Shown here piece by piece: positions 16,416 to 25,900 of a stretch of DNA of 64,000 nucleotides. Each line of letters starts with the position of its first letter. The stretch's first letter is position 1. The translations under genes were made by a program, and so were the position numbers. The DNA comes from Paenibacillus contaminans (GTDB lineage: Bacteria > Bacillota > Bacilli > Paenibacillales > NBRC-103111): positions 62,001 to 126,000 of the forward strand of contig NZ_QMFB01000004.1 in the NCBI RefSeq assembly GCF_003285015.1. The letters run 5' to 3'. The notes below the pieces were generated by a model. It made no database searches. It worked only from the letters and a program-made list of their open reading frames with translations, and was not told the origin of the DNA.

Positions 16416-17360
16416 TCAAAAAATACGATAATTGGCCAAACGGTAGGCAAGCAGGTAGGACGCGGAAATAAGCACGAACGAAACGAGCGATTTCATGAGC
16501 CCCACTGCGGTAGCCACGCCGTATTGCGAATCGATCATGCCGATCCGGTATACGAAGGTGTCGATGATATCGCCGCTTTCGTAGACGATCGGACTGTACA
16601 GATTGAATACCTGGTCGAATCCCGCGTTCAACACGCTGCCCAAGCTTAACGTCATCATCAATACGATGATCGGCATCATGCCCGGCAGCGTAATATGCAG
16701 CATCCGCTGCCGGCGGTTGGCTCCATCCATAACAGCCGCTTCATAAAGCGAAGGATTAATCGCGGCAAGCGCCGTCAAATAAACGATCGTGCTGAAGCCG
16801 AATTCTTTCCAAACGTCGGAAGCAACAAGTACATAAGGAAACCATTTGTTATCGCCCATAAAAAACACAGGCTTCAAACCGATTCCCGCAATCGCCGTGT
16901 TGACGATGCCTTTCAAAGACAAGAAATCGATCAGCATGCCGCTAAGTACAACCCAAGATAAAAAATGGGGCAAATAAATCAGCGTTTGGATGCCGCGTTT
17001 GATCCATTGCTTGCGCAACTCATTGAGTAACAGCGAAACGACGATTGGTACGACAGTTCCTGCAGCGATTTTCATAACGGCTATCGATACGGTGTTCCAT
17101 AAAATACGCGGCACGCCGGGCAGTTCCATCACATACCGGAAGTTGTCGAGTCCGACCCATTCGGAACGGGCGACTCCTTTGGCAGGGCTAAACTCCTGGA
17201 AGGCGATTACGATACCGAACATCGGAATATAGCTAAATATCAAGATGAGTAACAGGGCAGGCGCAAACATGAGGTGCAGCGGAAGCTCCCGCTTCCACTT
17301 GCCCGATCGTACCGGTTCGGTTGCGCGCTTGCTCGCCGGCCCCGGTATTTTGTTGCGCAA
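16416..17360 (-). CDS. Carbohydrate ABC transporter permease, LplB type
   Basis: A 314-aa permease with a short basic N-terminus, TM1 LMFAPALLLILIFSYIPMFG, the typical GIVIAFQEFSP periplasmic-side motif and six membrane spans. The EAA loop is YEAAVMDGANRRQRMLHITL. Translation starts at TTG (17360) with GGAGGGG 8 nt upstream. The gene follows the LplA-type binding protein by 52 nt and precedes its partner permease by 31 nt. No ATPase is encoded between them, as is usual for this family, which uses a shared MsmX-type ATPase such as the one at 1775-2896. Confidence 0.93.
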   Translation of the reverse strand: MRNKIPGPASKRATEPVRSGKWKRELPLHLMFAPALLLILIFSYIPMFGIVIAFQEFSPAKGVARSEWVGLDNFRYVMELPGVPRILWNTVSIAVMKIAAGTVVPIVVSLLLNELRKQWIKRGIQTLIYLPHFLSWVVLSGMLIDFLSLKGIVNTAIAGIGLKPVFFMGDNKWFPYVLVASDVWKEFGFSTIVYLTALAAINPSLYEAAVMDGANRRQRMLHITLPGMMPIIVLMMTLSLGSVLNAGFDQVFNLYSPIVYESGDIIDTFVYRIGMIDSQYGVATAVGLMKSLVSFVLISASYLLAYRLANYRIF

Positions 17361-17412
17361 GTCTTCTTCCCCTCCGCATCGGAAGCAGCTTCGCTTCTGT
17401 TCAGAAGCAGCC

Positions 17413-19098
17413 TCACTTCTGTTTCAAGTACCACTCGTTCACTTCTTGCGTTATTTGGCTGCCGCCAAGCCGGTTCCTTTGTTCCACAAACCGGTCGAAT
17501 TCGTCAATCGGCGCACCCATAATAATTTTTGTATACGTTTCCAATTCTAATGCGAACGCCGTAGAGCCTTTCAAGGCCATCGTTTTGGTCGGCGTCCCGA
17601 AGAACGCGTTTTTGATCTGTTTGTTCTCGTTCAAATACCGGTCGAGAATGCCGAACGAGCCGCTGTCGCTATACACGCGCTCCATTCCCCAGTCGTTAAC
17701 GTCGCCGGTTGTCCGGTAATTGACGATCATGTCGTAGATGTTTTTCTGATCGTAACGTAAGTTTGACGCATCTCCGTTCTTTAACGCCTTGGCAATATTC
17801 CGCTGCGTATTCAAGCTGTTTTCCGGCGGCCATACCTTGAAAGGAGCATATTTGAACGTTTCCAGCCCATTGTTGTTGAAAAATGTCGGAGTCGGATGGT
17901 CGCCATAGCCCTTTTCCGCATAAAGGTTGATCATCTTGATGAGCGCTTCCGGATGCTTCGTCCCTTTCTTCACGACATAGTAGTTGTAGATCATCGTAGC
18001 CGGAGTTTGTGTCAAAGCCGGCTTGTCGTCGGCCGAAACGAGCGAATAAGGGCGCCATTCCGCCTTGGGATCGTTTTTCTTGCTGTCGTTCAGCGGAAAC
18101 ATCGGGCTTGCCATGGAGCCGAACATAAAACCGATTTTGCCTGCTTTCACGTCTTCGACCGCTTTGTCGAAAGGCTTGACGCCGAACTCCTTGTCGATCA
18201 GCCCTGCTTTGTACATGTCCTGAAGCTTCTGCAGCACCGGTTTTATTTCCGGTTGAACGCTGCCATAGACGAGCTCTCCAGATGCATCCTTCAAATAAAA
18301 TCTCGGATAAGCGTGATAGCCGCTGAAAAATCCTTCTAAATAAAGCTCCTTCGACAAAAACATGCCGTACGTGTCATGCTTGCCGTTGCCGTCCGGATCT
18401 TGCTTGGCGAAAGCTTCGGCAATCCGTACCAGATCGTCCATCGTCTTTGGTTCGGGTATATGCAGCTTTTGAAGCCAATCCGTCCGAAGCCAGATCATCT
18501 GGGCGTATTCAATCGCAGCGCCGCTTTCCGGAATCGCCATCAGCTTGCCGTCGATCGTCGCCGCTTTCAGCGGGTTGGGACCGTCCTCGAGATGGAACCG
18601 CTTCGTAAGAGCCGAAGCGTACGTTTCATAAATGTCCGTCAGATCCATCAGCATGTCGGCATCCGCAAGCTGCTTCAATTGACGCGAGTTCACCAGCGAA
18701 AATTCCGGCAGATCGCCCGAAGAGACCGCAACATTCATCTTCTGCTCGGCTTGATCGCTTCCGACTACCCAGACGTACTTCAGCTTGATGCCGAGCTCGT
18801 CCAAATACGCTTTCGTCCAAATATTGTTTTCAATCGTATCTCCCTTATCGTATTTGTAGGTACCATCGACGATCCGGGCGCTCGTAATCTCGATCGGGGG
18901 ATCGTATTTGCCGGGCGGCGAGGTGGGAGGCGGGCTTTCCGCTTCCTTGCCGCCTGTTTCCATAGGGACAACTGCGGAAGGTTTGCTCTCGTCCACGTCC
19001 ACTTCCGATTCCGACGTGGAACAGGCTGCTGTGAAGAAAAGAAACTGCGACGCTGCTATGACCGCTGCCATTCGGGTCCGCATGGCCGATCCGTTCAT
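17413..19098 (-). CDS. LplA-type extracellular solute-binding lipoprotein
   Basis: A 561-aa binding protein. A lipoprotein signal ends in FLFFTAAC (Cys about residue 26), followed by an acidic and Pro-rich linker. The mature protein has family traits: DTIENNIWTKAYLDELGI, VAVSSGDLPEF, WLRTDWLQKLHIPEPKTMDDL and EFDRFVEQRNRLGGSQITQEVNEWYLKQ at the C-terminus. AAAGGGG lies 7 nt before the ATG. It is the first gene of the importer and lies just downstream of a YesN/YesM pair, which usually controls such importers. A perfect 17-bp palindrome sits 17 nt upstream of the start. Confidence 0.94.
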   Translation of the reverse strand: MNGSAMRTRMAAVIAASQFLFFTAACSTSESEVDVDESKPSAVVPMETGGKEAESPPPTSPPGKYDPPIEITSARIVDGTYKYDKGDTIENNIWTKAYLDELGIKLKYVWVVGSDQAEQKMNVAVSSGDLPEFSLVNSRQLKQLADADMLMDLTDIYETYASALTKRFHLEDGPNPLKAATIDGKLMAIPESGAAIEYAQMIWLRTDWLQKLHIPEPKTMDDLVRIAEAFAKQDPDGNGKHDTYGMFLSKELYLEGFFSGYHAYPRFYLKDASGELVYGSVQPEIKPVLQKLQDMYKAGLIDKEFGVKPFDKAVEDVKAGKIGFMFGSMASPMFPLNDSKKNDPKAEWRPYSLVSADDKPALTQTPATMIYNYYVVKKGTKHPEALIKMINLYAEKGYGDHPTPTFFNNNGLETFKYAPFKVWPPENSLNTQRNIAKALKNGDASNLRYDQKNIYDMIVNYRTTGDVNDWGMERVYSDSGSFGILDRYLNENKQIKNAFFGTPTKTMALKGSTAFALELETYTKIIMGAPIDEFDRFVEQRNRLGGSQITQEVNEWYLKQK

Positions 19099-19114
19099 CG
19101 TTGTATCCCCTTTG

Positions 19115-19131
19115 CAAACAATGATTGTTTG
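19115..19131. promoter_or_regulatory. Perfect 17-bp palindrome before the importer operon
   Basis: CAAACAAT-G-ATTGTTTG lies between a possible -10 (TATAAT on the minus strand, about 19137-19142) and the ribosome-binding site of the binding-protein gene that starts at 19098. Its symmetry and place after the likely transcription start fit an operator; a short mRNA hairpin is the alternative. No regulator can be named. Confidence 0.45.
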
Positions 19132-19199
19132 TTACTTTGATTATAGAAACTGAGCGGAGCTGCGGCTATCGTACATTCTCAACTTTCGTCAACCGATTT

Positions 19200-20858
19200 C
19201 TACTTGTTGAATCGGTCCCGGTATTCCTGCGGCGTGATGCCTTCCCTGCGCTTGAACAGCCGGGCGAAATACGTCGGCGTTTCGATTCCGATGCTTCGGG
19301 CGATTTCGTGTATTTTCATCTGCGTTTCGGCGAGATGCGATTTCGCCCGCTGCATCCGAATATCATTAATGTAGTCGACCAGTCCGATTCCTGTCGTCTG
19401 CTTGTACAACCGCGACAAATAAATGGGGTTCAAGTACACCACATCGGACAGCGCCGTGAGCGATAAATCCCGGTCAAGATGATCCGCTATATATTGATGC
19501 AGCTTACGGATAACTTGGTGAGTCCGCTCTCGCTGATCCTCGATGCTTTCGTCCAAGAGCCGTGCGGACAGCTTGATCAAATCGTCAAGGGCTACCGTAT
19601 AGGGCTTCTCCGCACGGAATTCCAGGATCGCCTCGATTCCGGCATCGGCTTTCAGCAAATGCGGCGCCCACCGGCTTATCTCGGACAATAGATGCGCGGC
19701 AACCGAATAATACACTTCAAGATACAGGGAAGTATGAAACCCTGATGCGAGGCATGCTTTCAGCTCTTGAACCACCTCCGCAAACCGGTCGTGCTGGCGC
19801 AGATCCGTCAATTCGATGTCGCTCAGCCGCCTAATGATCGTCTTTACCGTTTGGCGGTGACTGTCCGAAGCGGCGGCGGGAACGTCGGCAAACGGCGTCC
19901 CCTCGCACACGATCATTTCTCCGCTGCTGCCGAGGCCTCGTACGAGCAGCTTGCGCAAACGCTCGAATGCATGATAAAGCCTATCCCACATCACCGGACC
20001 TTGTCCGACGGCAAAAGAGACGGGGAGTTTGCACAGCTGCTTCATGGATGAGCGGATCATTTCCACCGTTTCCACAATAAACAAGCGAAGCTGATGCTCC
20101 CCGTAGTAAGGTTCAACCGCTTCCGAATTTCCTTCTTTTTCACTCGCTTGCACGAACATGGCGAAATGGGTACTATCGAGCGGAATCATATAAAATCGCT
20201 CTTTGACAAAATATTCCCCGCTCATATTCTGCAGCGCATAGGTCATCAGCGCCCGGTCCGCGGCGCTTTCGTAACCGCTCCAATCGTCGACGCGTCCGAT
20301 AATCGGCCAGACCGGCCGGGAAGCGTCGAGCGGAATGCGCAGCTCGGCGAACGTTGCCGGCGCGATGTCCGCAGGCGCGAAAACGCCGTTGCAAATTTTG
20401 CGCAGATGCTCCTTGCTTAAAGCGGGGAGCGCCTCATGAAGCTGCTTGCGAGCTTGATCAATAAACGCTTCGCTTCGCCGTTCCGCATCCAGACTGTCCA
20501 GCGCTCTTCGCACGGCGTCGACGATATGGTCGTCTTCCTCGGTTTTCAGCACATAATCAAAAATGCCGCTTCTTAAAGCATTGTGAGCGTAATGAAAGTC
20601 GTTGTGGCTGGTCAAAAAAATGACTTTGCACTGCGGCCATAAACGATGTATTTCCCGCTGCAGCTGCAAGCCGTCCATTCCGGGCATGGCGATATCGCTT
20701 AACACGACGTCGCATTTCGTCCTCCCGAGCAGCTTCAGCGCCATTTTCCCGGAATACGCGCGATAAATGTCAAGATCGGCAAAAGCCGATTGTTCGAATA
20801 ATTCGTAAATGCCGTCGACGATCATCTTTTCATCGTCCACAATCAGCAGCCTGTTCAT
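19200..20858 (-). CDS. YesN-type response regulator with AraC DNA-binding domain
   Basis: A 552-aa regulator. The N-terminal receiver has the acidic pair in LLIVDDE, phospho-acceptor Asp55 in VLSDIAMPGMDG, a Thr in FLTSHNDF and a Lys in YVLKTEEDD. A long middle domain follows. Residues 450-550 form two AraC helix-turn-helix motifs (LSLTALSDVVYLNPIYLSRL and IHEIARSIGIETPTYFARLF). The ATG has AGGAGG upstream, located in the end of the kinase gene; only 3 nt separate the two coding regions, so expression is coupled. It is predicted to activate the importer operon that begins 100 nt downstream. Confidence 0.94.
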   Translation of the reverse strand: MNRLLIVDDEKMIVDGIYELFEQSAFADLDIYRAYSGKMALKLLGRTKCDVVLSDIAMPGMDGLQLQREIHRLWPQCKVIFLTSHNDFHYAHNALRSGIFDYVLKTEEDDHIVDAVRRALDSLDAERRSEAFIDQARKQLHEALPALSKEHLRKICNGVFAPADIAPATFAELRIPLDASRPVWPIIGRVDDWSGYESAADRALMTYALQNMSGEYFVKERFYMIPLDSTHFAMFVQASEKEGNSEAVEPYYGEHQLRLFIVETVEMIRSSMKQLCKLPVSFAVGQGPVMWDRLYHAFERLRKLLVRGLGSSGEMIVCEGTPFADVPAAASDSHRQTVKTIIRRLSDIELTDLRQHDRFAEVVQELKACLASGFHTSLYLEVYYSVAAHLLSEISRWAPHLLKADAGIEAILEFRAEKPYTVALDDLIKLSARLLDESIEDQRERTHQVIRKLHQYIADHLDRDLSLTALSDVVYLNPIYLSRLYKQTTGIGLVDYINDIRMQRAKSHLAETQMKIHEIARSIGIETPTYFARLFKRREGITPQEYRDRFNK

Positions 20859-20861
20859 TGC

Positions 20862-22664
20862 CTATTCCTCCTCTACTCTATCTTTCTCATCCTGAGGCTT
20901 CGAGGAAAGGGGAAGAACGACTTCCGCTTTCAACCCGCCCAGTTGGCTGCGCTCCAGCCGCACGCCGCTTTCATTGCCGAATTTGATGCGAAGCCTGCGA
21001 TGCACATTGAACAGCCCGGTCGATTCGGGCGGCTCAAGCTCGGCGTCGAGCGCTTGTCTAAGACGAGGCAGCTCGGCATCCTCCAAGGAATCCCCATTGT
21101 CTTCTACACCGATGGTTAATACGCCCCCGTGTTCGCTTACTTGGAACGAAACGGCGATGATGCCGTCCTTCTCCGGATCGGTCAACCCGTGCTCGTAGCA
21201 ATTTTCGAGCAGCGGCTGCAGGATTAGACGAGGGACCGGAATTCGCCCGACCCATGGCGGAGGATCGGGAAAATCGATTTCGACATGCCCGGCGTAGCGG
21301 TATTTTTGAATTTCGACATAGGTCCGGGCAAATTCCAATTCTTCCGTAAGCGGCACCTCTTGCTGACTGTTGTGCGTAATATACTGGTAATAACGTCCGA
21401 GATATTTGGCGAAGCGCATCACATTTTCCGTTTCGTGGACTTTGGCCATACGATAAATGATAAAAAAGCTGTTGTACAAAAAATGGGGATTGATCTGGAG
21501 CTGCAGCTGCTTCAACTCGGATATCCGCACGCGGTATTGATGTTCGATCACTTCATGAATAAGCACCTTCAGCCTGCCGATCATGCTGTTGTATTGCGAA
21601 TACAAATAGGAAAATTCGTCCCGGTTTCTGCTGACGATCGGAGCGTCCAAATTGCCGTGCTCAACCTTTCGGAAGGCTACGACCATTGTGCGCAGCGGCC
21701 GATGGATCAAACGGTAGATCAAATAAGAGAACAAAACGACGACGATTGCCGAGACGATCGAAAGCAGCCAGTAGCCGTCTCTATACTTCCGCAAAGATCC
21801 GAGAACGACCTTTTCCGGCAGGTAGGTAAGCAATGTGGCGTCGAGAGAAGAGGATTGTTCGAAGGCTACGATATACGGCGTTCCGTCGACCGTAACTGTC
21901 CGGTAACCGGACCCGCCGGAAGCTTCGCGCTCTGAGACGGCTAACAATCCGAGCCCCCGCGCCAGCTCGGCTGCATCGATATCGCCTTCACCCTGCGTCC
22001 GGTCGGAAACCTGCCAGCGCAAGCGGCTGTCGAAGAGCACAACGCCGCCCTCCGCATTGTCGGAGAGCCGGCTGAGAACGCGGCGGATTTCCGCTTTGTC
22101 GATCTCCACCGCAATGACAAATTGCTGGTCCTCACGCCTGCCTATTTCCGGGTAGGGAACGCTGATGAACAAGCGGTCGCTGTAAGTCAGAAATGGCGAT
22201 ACATAACGGTTTGTCGGCTGCGAAAGCTCTCGGAACGCGCCTGGATCGATCGGATCGATGATATTGTCTGTGGATAAAGTCCGATCGATCGATGCGATCG
22301 AAATGCCGACGCTCAAAATATATGGATTCGATGTTTTTAACAAGCCGAGACGGCTTCTAAGCCTATTGATGACGATAGTCTTGTCGAAATCCTCCATAAT
22401 GGCGGCGGAGTTGCTTAGCTTAGTCAAATCGGCATCGTTGACGAATTCCTGCTCGAGACGAATGATGCGGTCGAAGTCCGTTTCAAGAGAGTCCATATGG
22501 AACTGTACCCGCGAATATAGCGAGGCTGTAATCTGGTCTTTTACGCTGCGGGACGCCGAGTCGTTCATATTCAAGCTTAATGCGTACAGCGGAATAAGCA
22601 CGATCATGAAAGCAAATACCAATTTCGCAAAAATCGACCGCATCATGTTTCTGAACCGGTTCAT
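20862..22664 (-). CDS. YesM-type sensor histidine kinase
   Basis: A 600-aa membrane kinase. TM1 lies at residues 12-32 (LVFAFMIVLIPLYALSL), an extracellular dCache-like sensor spans about 35-295, and TM2 is WLLSIVSAIVVVLFSYLIY. A HAMP domain and a LytS-type His_kinase domain with the phosphorylated His in INPHFLYNSFFIIYRM follow, then an HATPase_c domain with N-box LQPLLENCYEHGL and G-box VEDNGDS. The ATG at 22664 is chosen for AAAAGGGGA upstream and because it leaves the usual short basic N-terminus; a longer frame exists. It pairs with the YesN-type regulator and probably senses an extracellular sugar, directly or through the binding protein. Confidence 0.93.
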   Translation of the reverse strand: MNRFRNMMRSIFAKLVFAFMIVLIPLYALSLNMNDSASRSVKDQITASLYSRVQFHMDSLETDFDRIIRLEQEFVNDADLTKLSNSAAIMEDFDKTIVINRLRSRLGLLKTSNPYILSVGISIASIDRTLSTDNIIDPIDPGAFRELSQPTNRYVSPFLTYSDRLFISVPYPEIGRREDQQFVIAVEIDKAEIRRVLSRLSDNAEGGVVLFDSRLRWQVSDRTQGEGDIDAAELARGLGLLAVSEREASGGSGYRTVTVDGTPYIVAFEQSSSLDATLLTYLPEKVVLGSLRKYRDGYWLLSIVSAIVVVLFSYLIYRLIHRPLRTMVVAFRKVEHGNLDAPIVSRNRDEFSYLYSQYNSMIGRLKVLIHEVIEHQYRVRISELKQLQLQINPHFLYNSFFIIYRMAKVHETENVMRFAKYLGRYYQYITHNSQQEVPLTEELEFARTYVEIQKYRYAGHVEIDFPDPPPWVGRIPVPRLILQPLLENCYEHGLTDPEKDGIIAVSFQVSEHGGVLTIGVEDNGDSLEDAELPRLRQALDAELEPPESTGLFNVHRRLRIKFGNESGVRLERSQLGGLKAEVVLPLSSKPQDEKDRVEEE

Positions 22665-22858
22665 TCCACGTCCCCTTTTCTCCGCAGCCCGCCTTGAACG
22701 AAAGAAAATCGCCCCGTTTCGGCAAAGATCGAGTCTTTCGGAAGTCTTTTCCTCTATCATAAGAAAAATAAGGAGACATGACTATCGGACAATCTATACA
22801 ATCGATGTCCGATTTCAACTAGTTTACAATCCGGGTTTTGCTTCTGAAGCGACTGCAT

Positions 22859-22908
22859 AAAAAAAAGCTATAGAACAAGGCATACAGCCATGATCTACAG
22901 CTTTTTTT
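22859..22908 (-). terminator. Intrinsic terminator after the SLH-protein gene
   Basis: On the minus strand an A-tract, AGCTGTAGA, a 19-nt loop, TCTATAGCT and a T-run form a 9-bp stem extended by A-T pairs. It lies 8 nt past the stop codon at 22916 and separates the SLH unit from the kinase operon. Confidence 0.75.
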
Positions 22909-22915
22909 CTAATTG

Positions 22916-25900
22916 CTATTGCAGCATTCGATGAATAATCGTTGCCGCTTCCGCCCGGGTTGAGATCCCCTGCGGAACGAATGCGCCCGCTTCGCGGCCT
23001 TGGATCAGTTGAAGCGCCGCCGCTGCCCGCACGTATTCAACGGCCCAAGTCGCCACAGCCGATTCATCGCTGAAGGCGGATGCCAAGCTGCCGTCCAGCT
23101 TCACACCCTTATGAATAACGTAAGCGCGCATCATCATGGCAACCATCTCTTGTCGTGTAATAACGCCATTCGGATCAAAGACGGTTTCGCTTTTTCCATT
23201 AACAATCCCTTTTTGAACGGCAATGGAAATCGGTTCTTCGTACCATGCGCCTTTCTCTACATCGGTAAATGGTTGAATTCCCGATGGATTCGTTAGCTTC
23301 ATTCCTTTAACAAGCAATGAAGTAAACTCTGCGCGCGTGATCGCACGATCCGGTTCAAACGTTGAGCTGCTCGTACCTGAAATGATATGCTTCGCCGTTA
23401 GTCGTTCGATGACATCGGCAGCCCAGTGAGAAGCGGAAACATCGTCAAACGACTTTTTGAACTCCAGTACCGCATATTTACTGAAATGGCGAATGTCGAT
23501 AGAGATTTGACCGTTAACCGTTTCCCCGCCGATATACGACAAAGAGCCGTCATCAGCAATGTAGTATACACCGGCCAGATTCTCATTAACAGAGGAATCC
23601 ACCTTGAACTGTAACGTTAACGGTTGATTGAAGACAGTGAAATCGGTTGTTTCTCCGCTTTTGGTGACAAAGGATAATCCAAAATCAATAATTTCGCCGG
23701 AAAGCTTGATCGAAGCATGATTGGAAGACTGGAGCTGCCCGATCAGCTTCGCGGATTCCGAATGCGGCAAAACGTCCATTTTCAACTCGATCGTGCCGGT
23801 CTCCAAAGCTTCCTTCGATATGCTGCCGGTTAATTGCTCCAACAATCCGAAAGGAATTTCCAGTGTTAAATTATCTTTTACGACCACTAACGGATTTGGT
23901 CCGATAACTTCAATCGCATCGGCCGGAAGAACAATTCGGTTGACGTTTTGCGGAACGATAACCTCAACTTTTCCATTCGCAGCAGCCTTTTGAAGCTCGT
24001 TACGGTCTATTACATGCACGTTGTTGCCGGTTGACGGTGTAGAGGAATGATCATTATCGCCACCACTTCCATCGGTTCCGGAAGACGGCTGTTCCGGTGA
24101 TTTCTCAAGACGAGCGATGGCAGCTTCAGCCGCTGTCAGCACGGACAGATTCGTAATGTCTGCATCTATCGCACCTAAACTCTTCGCTTCGTTCACTGCC
24201 GCGCGGGCCGCTACAACCGCCGTTTTGTCCGCCAGCATAATGGCGGCAGGCAGTGACGCTATTGCGGACTTCGCTTTTTCGATCGCCTGTTCTAATGGGG
24301 TTGGCGTTGGCGTCGGTGTTGACGTCGGCGTCGGTGTTGGTGTTGGTGTCGGTGTTGGCGTCGGTGTTGGTGTTGGCGTCGGTGTTGACGTCGGCGTCGG
24401 TGTTGGTGTTGGTGTCGGTGTTGGCGTCGGTGTTGGTGTTGGCGTTGGCGTCGGCGTCGGTATCGGCGTTAACCGTTGATTGATTTTGTATTCCAGCTTT
24501 GACTTGCCGTCTATTGCCGTTACACGGATGACCGTTTGCTTCGATTCCGGAAGCACCTCCGTCGAAACCGTCGCTTGCACTTGTGTCGCGGTCGCCTGAA
24601 TATTCGCATTCGTTGGTATCGTTGACGTATATTCCAGCACTCCCGGGGAGAAGCCTTCAAGCGCCGTTCCGTTTACGGTAATGGAAGACAAAGTCGCATC
24701 GGTTTCCGGCACAGCAATACGGGACAATGAGACGCCTGCATCCGGCGCGTAAAAAATCGAACCGTCTATTCCGATCGTCATGCTATTCAAGAAATCATTA
24801 ACGATAATTTTGTATTGCAGCGTCTCCGGGTCAACGGCAATAATTTTCCGGGACAGCGTCGTATACAGCAAACCGTCCGGCGCCCATCTGAGGTGGAACG
24901 GCATCCATTTGCTAGTGCTGTATGTGCTCGGTTGAATCATCTTGCTCTTGACGATCTGCTTCGTCTTGACATCCATTGCAAAGATAGTGCCGTCTACCGC
25001 TCCCCACAGCAATCCATCGGGACCGAAAGTTAGTTCTCCGATCATGCGGGGGGCCTCGTCGATGCCGGGAATGTTCAGCGTAAATTCGTCAATCTTTTTC
25101 TCATTCGCTACATCCCATACGAAAATTTTGGCTTGCGGTTCGGAAGGTTCGATTCCAAGCCCTCCCCAAACGGTCGTACTGCCGTATAGGAGCCCATCCT
25201 TATAAGCCAAACCGATTATGCTTTGGTTTTTTACCACTTGATCATGATCATACTGCTTCCATGTATCCGCAGCTTCATCATAGATAGCCAAAGCCCCGCC
25301 CAGAAAGCCGTAATCCGGCACCGTTCCGACAAATAGCTTGTTATCGCCGGAAGTGATCGCGAACGGACGATCCTGATGGGAAATTTTATACTCGTACTCC
25401 GGGTTTTGGTTCAGCAAAACGGGTTGAGTCGGATCGTAGCTATACATAATGGCCGATACATAAGTGCCGTAATAAACCTTATTATTCATAAATCCGATGC
25501 CTTCCGGCTGTGCAAATGAAGATACGTTCACATCGGTTTTGTTCGTGAACGGATTATAAATGCTCATCCCGCGCTGGTATCCGCCAAAGTACAATCTCCC
25601 GTCAAAGCCGCGCTCTATGCCTTGGATTCGAACCGGCTGCGGGTCGATCGCCAGCTCAACGAACGAAATCCAGTTATCCTCCGGATCATACAGCATGTAT
25701 TCGCCATATTGCGTTACCATAGCGAGTACGGTTTTTCCCGCTTTTTCGCCGCTGTTCAATTTGATCCATGTCATGTCTTTGACACGGGTCGTATCGGGAA
25801 GCGGTACCGCAAGCGGAATTTCGGTCGACTCTTTCGTGCGGATATTGTATTTATAAAGCTTCGTTACATTTTTGTAGTAAATTTCATCGGTATTTTCGGG

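Noticed and set aside
24296..24469. CRISPR-like or minisatellite array
   Set aside because: In-frame Pro-Thr codons inside a long coding region; no spacers and unit length is 6 bp.
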